From Gammaproteobacteria bacterium (GTDB taxonomy: Bacteria > Pseudomonadota > Gammaproteobacteria > Arenicellales > UBA868): a DNA stretch of 64,000 nt. Below the pieces are notes generated by a model, which had not been told where the DNA came from, did no database searches, and was given only the letters and a program-made list of their open reading frames with translations. The translations under genes were made by a program, and so were the position numbers. The stretch's first letter is position 1; each line of letters starts with the position of its first letter. The DNA lies in assembly GCA_022450155.1 (NCBI GenBank), contig JAKUQR010000009.1, positions 1-64,000 on the forward strand, in the 5' to 3' direction. Of this stretch, positions 1 through 7,736 are shown one piece after another.

Positions 1-2
1 GT

Positions 3-161
3 TTTAGTCGGATGTTCGGAATAGAGGGTGATGGAAATGGATATGCAATGAGCCTTTACGGGTCTTACCCAAGCCCACAGAGCATAAGCAACCCTGCATA
101 CTGCTCCCCAGCAGTACCCTTCACCAGAGGGATTACACATCCATACAATGGCTCATATTAG
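3..161 (+). CDS. Possible 3' end of an upstream gene (partial)
   Basis: The third frame is open from the first bases of the window to a TAG at 159-161 and encodes about 52 residues rich in Gly, Tyr, Ser and Pro. I do not recognise the family. The stretch is short enough for the open frame to be chance, so this is only a candidate C-terminus of a gene lying mostly outside the window. Confidence 0.22.
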   Translation, partial: FSRMFGIEGDGNGYAMSLYGSYPSPQSISNPAYCSPAVPFTRGITHPYNGSY

Positions 162-300
162 ACCATTGCTCCACCACCTTTAATTTTTTACTCCCCTCTA
201 TACCGGACATAACTCAAAACCCCAAATCTCCCACCGCTGCGTGGGTACAACATAATATTACGCAAGAAAATAAAAAGGGGGTCGGGTAGGGGTCGATGCC

Positions 301-327
301 GCCACACCTATGCCACAATTTGCCACA
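301..327. repeat. Three helically phased GCCACA repeats upstream of the PuuD-like gene
   Basis: GCCACA occurs at 301-306, 312-317 and 322-327, spaced 11 and 10 bases, so all three lie on the same face of the helix about 125 bases before the gene at 452. The spacing would suit a regulator binding site, but no known motif is recognised. The rest of 162-451 is AT-rich with no gene seen. Confidence 0.25.
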
Positions 328-451
328 GCAATTCTGTCAATAGATTTGCGCGCTTCATGTTGGTGCTGTAGATTGTGATTCTCTTACGAGGCAGACAAAG
401 GCGAGCAACTACAAACGCTTACATGATATTGGACAGCAATCTAGGGTCGGC

Positions 452-1210
452 ATGAGTGGCACAAAACGAAAACCGCTGATTGGTGTTTCGGCCTGCCGCA
501 AGCAGATCGACCCTCATCCATTCAATGTCGTGGGTGAGAAATACATCGATGGCGTTGTTGACGGTGCCGATGCTATGGCGATGATGATTCCGCCGCTCGG
601 CAGGCGGCTTGATATCGAAGAGTTACTGGGTCGGGTAGATGGCCTGCTACTGACAGGTAGTCCGTCCAACATAGAACCACAGCACTACGGGGGCAACAAC
701 AGTGTGCCACCCCACGACCCCCACCGTGATGCAACCACACTTAAGCTGCTGCGACGAGCGGTGGAGCGTGCTATACCGTTGCTGGCCATTTGCCGGGGGT
801 GTCAGGAGGTGAATGTGGCGTATGGCGGTACGTTGCACCCGCAACTCGATCAGGTCGAGGGCCTGATCAGGCATCGCGAGGACAGCACGCGGCCACTGGA
901 TGAACAGTACGCGCCGACGCACAAACTGGAACTGACAGACACGGGGCTGCTGGCGAGCTTGGCCGGTACAACAGACGTGTCAGTCAATTCACTGCATACC
1001 CAGGGCGTGGCAAAGTTGGGCGCAGGGTTGGTGGTAGAAGCAACTGCACCCGACGGTTTGATCGAGGCTTTATCAGTGCAGGGTTCAGCCGCTTTCAGCC
1101 TGGCGGTTCAATGGCACCCGGAATGGAAAGTGGCTGAGAATCCGTTCTATCTTGCGATTTTCAGAGCTTTTGGCACAGCCTGTCGCCAGCGGATGTCTGG
1201 GGCAATCTAA
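452..1210 (+). CDS. PuuD-like gamma-glutamyl-amide hydrolase (class I GATase fold)
   Basis: Peptidase C26 / class I glutamine amidotransferase-like hydrolase of 252 residues, the length of PuuD, which in E. coli splits gamma-glutamyl-GABA into glutamate and GABA. The nucleophile Cys114 lies in the elbow AICRG, and His222 and Glu224 in VQWHPEW complete the triad. The gene converges on the BMC operon with a 15-bp gap. A free-standing hydrolase of this kind near a gamma-glutamyl ligase (6322-7617) suggests that it removes the gamma-glutamyl group from a ligase-made amide, either as the last step of a Puu-like branch or as a salvage step. The family assignment is secure; the substrate is inferred. 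Confidence 0.85.
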   Translation: MSGTKRKPLIGVSACRKQIDPHPFNVVGEKYIDGVVDGADAMAMMIPPLGRRLDIEELLGRVDGLLLTGSPSNIEPQHYGGNNSVPPHDPHRDATTLKLLRRAVERAIPLLAICRGCQEVNVAYGGTLHPQLDQVEGLIRHREDSTRPLDEQYAPTHKLELTDTGLLASLAGTTDVSVNSLHTQGVAKLGAGLVVEATAPDGLIEALSVQGSAAFSLAVQWHPEWKVAENPFYLAIFRAFGTACRQRMSGAI

Positions 1211-1225
1211 CGCCACTGGGGCCGG

Positions 1226-2431
1226 TCAGATGTTTGTGTTTGCTGCCTGACCAAGTCTGCTGCGTACAGATTCAGCTGCAGCTTCAAGCAGTGCTTGTTC
1301 CTCCTCAGTGATGTGCAGCTCAAAAATTTCTCGCAGACCGCTACTATCCAGCACGCAAGGCACACCCAGTACAACATCGTGGATACCATACGCTCCGTTC
1401 AACATGACCGATACGGGCAATGCACCGGGCCTGGCGCCGCGAATGGCATCCAGGAGCTCACAGACCGCGTGGGCGGGCGCTAGTGTCGCAGAACCTGTCT
1501 TACGCAATGCCACGACCGATTCACCGCCATGCACGGTAGTTTCGACACAGTCCCGAATGTCATCGTCTGACAGGACTGTCGTTACGGGCTTATTACGAAT
1601 CAATGCGGTTGACACTATCGGCACCATGTCGCCCCCATGACTGCCCAGCGTCACGGCCTCGACATCAGTTACTGGCACACCCGCCTTTTGCGCCAGCGAC
1701 CACCGGAAACGGCTGGAGTCCAATGTGCCCGCCATGCCCAGCACTCGGTGATGCGGAAAGCCGGTAGCCTCTAGAACGGTCATGGTCATTTCATCTAACG
1801 GGTTGGTGACAACGATCACGATTGAATTCGGTGCATGGGTGCGGATGGATTCGGAGATTGACTGAATAATTCGGCGATTGATCGTCATCAGGTCGGCACG
1901 ACTCATGCCAGGGCTTCTCGGACGACCTGCCGTGATGACGACCACCTGAGCTTCGGCAATCAGACTGAAGTCGGTGCCGCCTTGAACGTGTGCACCACTG
2001 CGGGTAATTCCGGACGCGTGGTTAAGGTCTAACGCGGTCGCTTCGGCCACACCGGGCGCGACATCAATCAGGGTAACTTCGTTTGCGATGCCGCGATTCG
2101 CCACGAGATGTGCAATATTCAGGCCAACGCCACCGGCTCCGATCAGAGCAAGACGAGAAATCGTGCCGGGTGTTCTGCCCTGCCTGGGTTTGGGTGCAAT
2201 CCACTTGGGACTCCTTCGATATAGGCTGCGCTGGAGGGTGATTGCGCCATCAGTCTGTGGGATGGCCGGTTTTACTAGCGGGCCATCGACGAGTGTGATG
2301 CGGGCGCTTTCGGCAGATTCTCGTGCCAGTTGGGTGACGATGTCACCTGGCAGAATTTCCAAAACCTGTCGACCGCGCTGACGGGCGTCAGCGATCTGTT
2401 CTGCGCCGATGACACGCGGGCTTCGGGTCAT
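1226..2431 (-). CDS. Malate/lactate-dehydrogenase-like enzyme with N-terminal BMC-associated extension
   Basis: 401 residues. Residues about 92-395 form a complete LDH/MDH fold: GAGGVG at 98-103, an Asp at 123 expected to select NAD, the loop AGRPRSPGMSR with Arg172 (malate-type specificity; lactate enzymes carry Gln) and Arg178, LDSSR around 238-241, and the catalytic His265 in GSHGGD. Residues 1-90 are not part of that fold. They contain a segment (about 7-50, with LPGDIVTQLARE) resembling the N-terminal segment of EutQ/EutT-type BMC proteins. The gene is last in the BMC operon and its start overlaps the BMC-T stop by 4 bases. I infer an NADH-reoxidising partner for the aldehyde dehydrogenase, taking the place usually held by an alcohol dehydrogenase. 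A 2-hydroxyacid substrate other than malate is possible. Confidence 0.82.
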   Translation of the reverse strand: MTRSPRVIGAEQIADARQRGRQVLEILPGDIVTQLARESAESARITLVDGPLVKPAIPQTDGAITLQRSLYRRSPKWIAPKPRQGRTPGTISRLALIGAGGVGLNIAHLVANRGIANEVTLIDVAPGVAEATALDLNHASGITRSGAHVQGGTDFSLIAEAQVVVITAGRPRSPGMSRADLMTINRRIIQSISESIRTHAPNSIVIVVTNPLDEMTMTVLEATGFPHHRVLGMAGTLDSSRFRWSLAQKAGVPVTDVEAVTLGSHGGDMVPIVSTALIRNKPVTTVLSDDDIRDCVETTVHGGESVVALRKTGSATLAPAHAVCELLDAIRGARPGALPVSVMLNGAYGIHDVVLGVPCVLDSSGLREIFELHITEEEQALLEAAAESVRSRLGQAANTNI

Positions 2432-3063
2432 TGCGGCGCCGTTTCGATGCCCTCGACCAAATCGATGGCTGTGGTTGCCGCCTCCAGTGCGGTCTGTACC
2501 GAAGCCTCACTGCCCGACATGAAAAATCGGCCGTATCGACCCAGTGCTTGCACTTGTACGATGTCAATCTCCGCCGCTTTTTCTGCTTCATTGGCGGCGA
2601 TCGAGATATAAGCCGCTGGTGCGCACTCAATGATACCAAGTGTTTGACCCGGCACCACCAGTGATCCGCTGGACCACTTGTTCAGAAGTTGAGCCTGATA
2701 AGGTTCGACCGAAGTGATGATCTGGGTTGATTCAACCTGAGGTTTAAGGCGTTGACTCATGGACATGCCCAGTTCGCTCAAAATGGCATCGCGTGCTGCG
2801 CTGACCTCCGAATTGTTCGGCGAGCGCAAAATGAAAAAGCCGAACTCGCGTTCCACGATTTGTGAAGTTGCCTCAACACTGGAAGCTTTGAGTGCTTTGT
2901 CCACGAGCCTGAAGACTTCGTTGCCTGGTGCCAGTTCGCCGATCAACACCGTGTCTCCGGCCAGTGGGATCGAACCTTGAACAGTGGCGCCGGTGTAGGC
3001 TGCAAATTTAGGTTGCAGCCTGTCGATCTGTATCAGTGCACGAATAGTAAGGTCTGGATTCAT
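2428..3063 (-). CDS. BMC-T shell protein (tandem BMC domains)
   Basis: Shell protein with two BMC folds: domain 1 around residues 5-95 and domain 2 around 125-205, where LGIIECAPAAY opens the second fold. Proteins of this type form pseudohexameric trimers and supply larger or gated pores. The start used is the ATG at 3061-3063, because AGGA lies 8 bases upstream and the preceding aldehyde dehydrogenase stops at 3074; the longer frame to 3111 lies inside that gene. This gives 211 residues. It is the only BMC-T in the window and is translationally coupled to the dehydrogenase downstream. Confidence 0.87.
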   Translation of the reverse strand: MNPDLTIRALIQIDRLQPKFAAYTGATVQGSIPLAGDTVLIGELAPGNEVFRLVDKALKASSVEATSQIVEREFGFFILRSPNNSEVSAARDAILSELGMSMSQRLKPQVESTQIITSVEPYQAQLLNKWSSGSLVVPGQTLGIIECAPAAYISIAANEAEKAAEIDIVQVQALGRYGRFFMSGSEASVQTALEAATTAIDLVEGIETAPQ

Positions 3064-3073
3064 CGTATAGGTC

Positions 3074-4444
3074 CTAGAGATCGTAAATATCTCGCCATGG
3101 GCGCGATTCATAAGCGATGCGTTTGATGTTGATCAGATGCAGGGCGGTCACATTGTCCGAGACGATTGAGCCGGATGCTGTGCCAGTGCCCAGCATGAAG
3201 CTCGGTTCCAGATCGGTGGAAAATCCCATGCCTCCGGTAATGGCGGGTGTATTGACCAGCAATCGCCCCACCGGTAACTGACCAAACTGGGCCACGGTAT
3301 CTGGATCGTCACAATAAGTCACCGCAGTATGTCCCCAGCCGCCCAACTCAACGACCTGCCGACACAGGTCGTAGCCGCTGGCGACATCACGTGCTTCGTA
3401 CCAGGCAAGTACTGGATTAAGTTTCTCCATAGACAGCGGTATGTGGCGACCGATTTCGGTCTGTTCTGACAGCAGCACCCGCGTATTTGGGGGCAATGTG
3501 ATATCGGCGAGTTGTGCAAGGCGATGGGCTGACTGACCAACGCTGCCAATGCGAATGGATAATTCCTCCGTAAATATCACGTCGGCCAGTCGTGCCGATT
3601 CTTCCACAGTACAGAAATACCCCCCTCTGGACTTGATCTCATAGCGCAACTGTTGAGCAATGCCCTGGTCAGCGATCACCGACTGTTCGGATACACAGGC
3701 AGTGCCGTAGTCAAAAGATTTAGACACCATAATCTGCTCAGCAATTTCATCGAGTTCATGGGCTTTGGAACTGTGAACATAGACAGGAACGTTACCGGGC
3801 CCCACCGCGAGCGTCGGTTTGCCGGATGAATAGGCGGCGCGCACCATAGCACTGCCGCCGGTTGCCATGACCACAGAAGTGCGTCGATGTCGCATCAGTT
3901 CAGCAGTGCCTTCCTGCGTCACGTGTGGTAGGCATTGAATCAGGCCGCGGGGTGCGCCCATCTGTTCAGCAGCTTGTGCCATGATGCGGATTGTTTCCAG
4001 CCCGCACTGTACCCCGCGAGGATGGGGCGCGCAGACGATGGCGTTGCCGGCTTTGATTGCGGACAATACTTTATAAATGATCGTCGAAGTTGGGTTGGTC
4101 ACCGGAATGAGCGCGGCAACCACACCCATCGGTTCGCCCACAGCAACAATTTTTGTGACATCGTCCTGCCATAGAACGCCCAGCGTGCGCACATTGCGCA
4201 GCCAGTCCGCGACCGTCAGGCAGTTAAAGAGGTTTTTGAGCCGCTTGTCTTCGGCATTTCCGTAACCAGTTTCCTCTGCAGCCAACAACCCCAGACGTGC
4301 ACATTCGGGCTCTATGGCCGATGACACGGTTTGAACCATCTCATCAATCAACGAGACATCAGTACCGCGAAATTTGCGAAAAGCTTCCCAGGCCAACTCA
4401 GCCGCGCGCCGGGCTTCGTAGATTGACAGTAAGTCAGCGTCCAT
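3074..4444 (-). CDS. CoA-acylating aldehyde dehydrogenase (PduP/EutE family)
   Basis: 456 residues of the acylating aldehyde dehydrogenase family, which converts an aldehyde, NAD and CoA to acyl-CoA and NADH. The catalytic Cys250 sits in FDYGTACVSEQ, as in PduP/EutE-type enzymes, and VTNPTS (115-120) lies in the cofactor-binding region. The N-terminus starts directly with the family helix and has no obvious encapsulation peptide. Between shell genes this is the hallmark enzyme of a metabolosome: it implies that a volatile or toxic aldehyde is made and consumed inside the shell. Its start shares one base with the stop of the gene before it, so translation is coupled. Confidence 0.92.
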   Translation of the reverse strand: MDADLLSIYEARRAAELAWEAFRKFRGTDVSLIDEMVQTVSSAIEPECARLGLLAAEETGYGNAEDKRLKNLFNCLTVADWLRNVRTLGVLWQDDVTKIVAVGEPMGVVAALIPVTNPTSTIIYKVLSAIKAGNAIVCAPHPRGVQCGLETIRIMAQAAEQMGAPRGLIQCLPHVTQEGTAELMRHRRTSVVMATGGSAMVRAAYSSGKPTLAVGPGNVPVYVHSSKAHELDEIAEQIMVSKSFDYGTACVSEQSVIADQGIAQQLRYEIKSRGGYFCTVEESARLADVIFTEELSIRIGSVGQSAHRLAQLADITLPPNTRVLLSEQTEIGRHIPLSMEKLNPVLAWYEARDVASGYDLCRQVVELGGWGHTAVTYCDDPDTVAQFGQLPVGRLLVNTPAITGGMGFSTDLEPSFMLGTGTASGSIVSDNVTALHLINIKRIAYESRPWRDIYDL

Positions 4445-5631
4445 TAAGTAGCCACCGTCATTGCGTCCAGCTGTGTTCGTATGCTATCTAAGTCTGTATC
4501 GACGAAGCCCATGTTATCGAGCCGGCGTCCGGCATGGAGCAGGTCACCGCCAATGCTCTGGTGGGCGAGTTCGATCATTGCGGACGTTGCCGGTACAGGC
4601 AATCCCGCCAACTGTGCTGCCGATTGCAGCGGCACCAGCGAGCCCATTGTCGCACAGCGGATCAGATGATCCGCCTGATTTGGCTGAGGTACTGGGCGGA
4701 CCATCGTGCCAGTCATCGTACCGGCGAAACGATCCAGCCACTCGTCGGTCGAGGGCAGATTACGTACCCCCCAACGTGCAGCAACTGCACGTCGTTCATC
4801 CGCCAGTTTTGTCACGATGCGACTGTGCCGCTCACCGAGAAGAGTCCGGAAAACGCGTCGTTCGACCAGGGGTTCTGCGCCGGCAGGCAGCGGCGTTTGG
4901 CCGTCTTGTAGGGCCAGACCGCCCAGTGTCAAGCCCACGACTTCGACCAGGCCGCTGGCATCGCCAAAACCGGAATGAAGTACGCTGGCGACGGGCACCA
5001 GATCGGGTATCAGTGCGGCCATTGTGCGCAGGACACCCGTGTTTCCACTGGGCAACACCGCTGTGGTGACTGGTCCTGTTTCGGTCAGATAGAGCGTCCC
5101 GCCACGGTCATCGACCCAGAAAGGTAGAGACTGAAGCTCGATAATTGATATGGCAGCAGAATTACCGCCCACCCTGAGGTACCAAGCGGTTTCAACCGCC
5201 CCAAGAGTTCGGGCCGGCGCAATCACGACCACCTGACCGTCGTTCAGATGTCCACCCAACACCATGGCGTAGGTACGCTGCTTGAGAACCGGACCGGTGA
5301 CAAAGATGGCATCGGCGCCGAGAACGGCGTCATCCAGGCTGGATGACAGCGTGATGGACGGTACCTCGGACTGATTTATCTGATACGTCCCGACCGGACC
5401 GCTGCCACGAATGGTAATTGCACCGCGTTGCCTGAGGGGGTCCAGATCCCGGGCATAGGCGGAGAACAGGGTGACGTCGCAGCCGGCAGCCAGACACAGA
5501 CAAGCCAGCGTACACCCCTCTGCATTCGCGCCGAGTACGGTGATCCTGTTCAAAGGATGCTCATCGGCGGGTGTAACCGCGGGCGTCGTAGCGAAAGCCC
5601 CAACGACTTGCTGGATCTCTGTGGTACTCAT
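4444..5631 (-). CDS. Opine/octopine-dehydrogenase-like NAD(P) protein with putative encapsulation peptide
   Basis: 395 residues. A Rossmann fold begins at residue 30 (ITVLGANAEG); the usual second glycine of GxGxxG is replaced by Asn. The later part, with a conserved-looking His in LHSGFGDASG and a C-terminal helical domain, fits the octopine/nopaline dehydrogenase superfamily. Residues 1-28 lie outside the fold: a short amphipathic helix (TEIQQVVGAFA) followed by a Pro/Thr/Ala linker, the layout of BMC encapsulation peptides. Family members join or split a secondary amine between an amino acid and an oxo-acid, so an N-alkyl amino acid is a possible substrate. An aldehyde-reducing or structural role cannot be excluded. 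An 84-bp gap separates it from BMC-H. Confidence 0.68.
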   Translation of the reverse strand: MSTTEIQQVVGAFATTPAVTPADEHPLNRITVLGANAEGCTLACLCLAAGCDVTLFSAYARDLDPLRQRGAITIRGSGPVGTYQINQSEVPSITLSSSLDDAVLGADAIFVTGPVLKQRTYAMVLGGHLNDGQVVVIAPARTLGAVETAWYLRVGGNSAAISIIELQSLPFWVDDRGGTLYLTETGPVTTAVLPSGNTGVLRTMAALIPDLVPVASVLHSGFGDASGLVEVVGLTLGGLALQDGQTPLPAGAEPLVERRVFRTLLGERHSRIVTKLADERRAVAARWGVRNLPSTDEWLDRFAGTMTGTMVRPVPQPNQADHLIRCATMGSLVPLQSAAQLAGLPVPATSAMIELAHQSIGGDLLHAGRRLDNMGFVDTDLDSIRTQLDAMTVAT

Positions 5632-5715
5632 AAAAGCGGTACGACCTGCCCCGCTCAGGATTGACCGGTTGGCAGGTCAGTCAGAGTCTTGAACGGGCGG
5701 TGCGAACTGCGTCGC

Positions 5716-6012
5716 TCAGCCCAGCGACGGCAGCAGGCCTTCGATTTCCGCGTCTGGCCTCGGGATTACATGGACAGCAACCAGTTCCCCCACCTTGTTG
5801 GCTGCAACGGCACCGGCATCGGTCGCAGCTTTGACTGCACCGACCTCGCCTCTGACCAGCACTGAAACCAGGCCGCCACCTGCCTTGACGTGGCCTATGA
5901 TGGTGACATTTGCAGCCTTGACCATTGCGTCCGCTGCTTCTATTGCCGGGACAACGCCCCGGGTTTCAATCATCCCCAGGGCGACATGCCCCGGACCCAA
6001 TTTTTCTGCCAT
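5716..6012 (-). CDS. BMC-H hexameric shell protein
   Basis: 98 residues, a single BMC domain. [20 protein letters not shown] is the family signature at the N-terminus, and [14 protein letters not shown] forms the strand and loop that line the hexamer pore, here with a glycine triplet. Proteins of this type tile the facets of the microcompartment. It is the only BMC-H in the window, so with one BMC-T and one BMC-P the shell would be unusually simple. It lies 13 bases after the BMC-P stop in the same operon. Confidence 0.95.
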   Translation of the reverse strand: MAEKLGPGHVALGMIETRGVVPAIEAADAMVKAANVTIIGHVKAGGGLVSVLVRGEVGAVKAATDAGAVAANKVGELVAVHVIPRPDAEIEGLLPSLG

Positions 6013-6025
6013 GGTGTAGTCCTCG

Positions 6026-6322
6026 TTAGTCAGAATTTACCTGGTAAGTCAGTTGATTGTTTACAGTAATTGCGTCTACCAGCATAACAGCTGTTTCGTC
6101 AGTCGGAACGCCGCTGGTTTCTGATGATATTCGAGCTGCCGAACCCGACGCCAGTAAGACCATATCACCAACTCCGGCACCACAGGTATCAGTAATCACC
6201 TGGCTCGGGTTCAGTACGGCCCCACTGGCATCTACAATGTCCACAAGTAGCAGTTTTTGGCCCACCAGGCGGTCGTCTTTGATAGTACCGGTTACTGAAC
6301 CGATGACTCGGGCGATTTTCAT
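6026..6322 (-). CDS. BMC-P pentameric vertex protein (EutN/CcmL family)
   Basis: 98 residues of the EutN/CcmL/CsoS4 family, whose pentamers cap the vertices of the shell. The start [19 protein letters not shown] and the later [17 protein letters not shown] are family signatures. The ATG overlaps the stop of the GlnA-like gene by one base (TGATG), so ligase and vertex protein are translated together. That overlap is the strongest structural link in the sequence between gamma-glutamyl ligation and the microcompartment. Confidence 0.95.
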   Translation of the reverse strand: MKIARVIGSVTGTIKDDRLVGQKLLLVDIVDASGAVLNPSQVITDTCGAGVGDMVLLASGSAARISSETSGVPTDETAVMLVDAITVNNQLTYQVNSD

Positions 6323-7617
6323 CAGAAATTTTCCAAGTACCGCTCAATTTCAACGGGCGTGACCTGGTTGGCGATGAACTCTATTTCCCGTTCCGACTGC
6401 TGAATCAGGATCTCGAGTAAATCCGCCCCCAGTACCTCGGCCATGAGACTAGATTCGCGGGCGAGTGCCACAGCCGTTGCAAGGTCAGTCGGTATGGGTT
6501 GATGTTCTTGTTCCTCATATGCGTTGCCTGTGGTTTCAGCCGTCGGTTCGAGCTCGTTCTCTATCCCAGCAAGACCGGCAGCGATTTCCAGCGCCAGTAA
6601 GAGATAGGGATTGCAATCTGCCGAACCGTCCCGTTTTTCTACCCGGACTGCGCTGTCGTTGCCCAGGATGACACGCAGTCCAACCGTTCGGTTATCGACC
6701 CCCCAAGCGTTGTTTATCGGGCAGAAAGAGTAGGGTTGGCGGCGGCGGTAGGCGTTCGGTGTTGTGGCAGACACCATGGACATTTCCACCATGTGTTTTT
6801 GCAGACCAGCCAGGTAGTGGCGTCCAAGCTTTGACAGTGCGCCATTGTCAGCCATCTGGTTTTTGCCGTCTCGCCACAATGAGTGATGAACGTGGAACCC
6901 ATTACCGGACTCGGCGAAAAAGGGTTTGGACATGAACGTTGCATGGTACCCGTGCGTGTTTCCCAATTCTTTGACAAGCCCTCTGAACGTGACCACGCGG
7001 TCCGCAGCAGTCAGTGCTTCGTCGTATCGAATGTTGACTTCAACCTGACCAGCCGCGTATTCCGGGTTGGACTGCTCGATGGGTATACCGACTGCGGTCA
7101 AATGACGGCGAATCGGTCCCAACACATGTTCGAGCTCAGCTGCCCTGGGCAGACCATAAACCTGGATACCGCGATCTCTGGGTTTCAAAGTTTCTTTGTC
7201 CAGCAGGTAGAACTCAAGTTCAGTACCGATACGCACCTCATACTCCATGTCAGCAGCTTTTTGTAAAACTCTCACAAGCGCAGCCCGCGGGTCTATCGCG
7301 AGTGGTTGATGATCTGCGCCTACGACTTCGGCGAACGAATAGACGACGCCCTCTTCCCAGGGGATCGGGTGGACCTCACCAATGGGCATGACATACATGT
7401 CCGGGTAGCCAGTGTCCCAATTCGTATAGGGGGTGTCCCACACATCGCAGGTCATATCGATGGCAAAGGTGGCGTTCGACATCGCCATTCCGGACTCACA
7501 GATATTGGCCCAGTTTTCCGCCGGGATGCGTTTACCCCTTAACAACCCGTTCAAGTCACCCATTCCGAGCACCACGGTATGGACACCCTCTGGAAGCGGT
7601 TTATGTGCCTGGCCCAT
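6322..7617 (-). CDS. Glutamine-synthetase-like gamma-glutamyl-amine ligase
   Basis: 431 residues of the GlnA superfamily in the PuuA/GMAS/IpuC-like group, which join the gamma-carboxyl of glutamate to an amine using ATP. Metal and substrate motifs are present: GTELEFYLLD near 131, NPEYAAGQVEVN near 180, NGFHVHHSLW near 240 and RVEKRDGSADCNPYL near 330. The extra loops and adenylylation tyrosine of housekeeping glutamine synthetase are not evident. It is the first gene of the BMC operon. Close mgsABC-like genes (8906-11948) make a gamma-glutamylmethylamide-synthetase-like role plausible, but the aldehyde dehydrogenase suggests an amine of two or more carbons such as ethylamine, a propylamine or an amino alcohol. 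The substrate is inferred. Confidence 0.85.
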   Translation of the reverse strand: MGQAHKPLPEGVHTVVLGMGDLNGLLRGKRIPAENWANICESGMAMSNATFAIDMTCDVWDTPYTNWDTGYPDMYVMPIGEVHPIPWEEGVVYSFAEVVGADHQPLAIDPRAALVRVLQKAADMEYEVRIGTELEFYLLDKETLKPRDRGIQVYGLPRAAELEHVLGPIRRHLTAVGIPIEQSNPEYAAGQVEVNIRYDEALTAADRVVTFRGLVKELGNTHGYHATFMSKPFFAESGNGFHVHHSLWRDGKNQMADNGALSKLGRHYLAGLQKHMVEMSMVSATTPNAYRRRQPYSFCPINNAWGVDNRTVGLRVILGNDSAVRVEKRDGSADCNPYLLLALEIAAGLAGIENELEPTAETTGNAYEEQEHQPIPTDLATAVALARESSLMAEVLGADLLEILIQQSEREIEFIANQVTPVEIERYLENF

Positions 7618-7655
7618 GTGCGTGAATCTCCAAGTTTGAGTCCCTAAGCTTACGC

Positions 7656-7684
7656 ATTAAATTCAGATTTGCACGTGAGTACAA
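7656..7684 (-). promoter_or_regulatory. Candidate promoter of the BMC operon
   Basis: On the minus strand TTGTAC (7679-7684) and TTTAAT (7656-7661) are separated by 17 bases and precede the ligase start by about 40 bases. The regulator-like site at 7695-7709 lies just upstream of this -35 box, where an activator would sit. Assigned from sequence only. Confidence 0.4.
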
Positions 7685-7694
7685 CCAGACTAAT

Positions 7695-7709
7695 TGTATA
7701 CTGTATTCA
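7695..7709. promoter_or_regulatory. Candidate GntR operator, copy 1 (divergent ligase/oxidase promoters)
   Basis: TGTATACTGTATTCA differs at only two of 15 positions from the site at 11969-11983. It lies in the 95-bp intergenic region between the divergent BMC operon and the flavin oxidase gene, so one site could control both. Confidence 0.6.
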
Positions 7710-7736
7710 TCAATGCCGAGCAATGGTGAGTTGACA

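Noticed and set aside
4461-5069. Plus-strand frame of 202 codons opposite the opine-dehydrogenase-like gene
   Set aside because: Arg/Pro/Cys-rich shadow translation without recognisable motifs.
6322-7617. Housekeeping glutamine synthetase
   Set aside because: Context in a BMC operon with mgs-like genes, shorter length and no evident adenylylation site favour a gamma-glutamyl-amine ligase.
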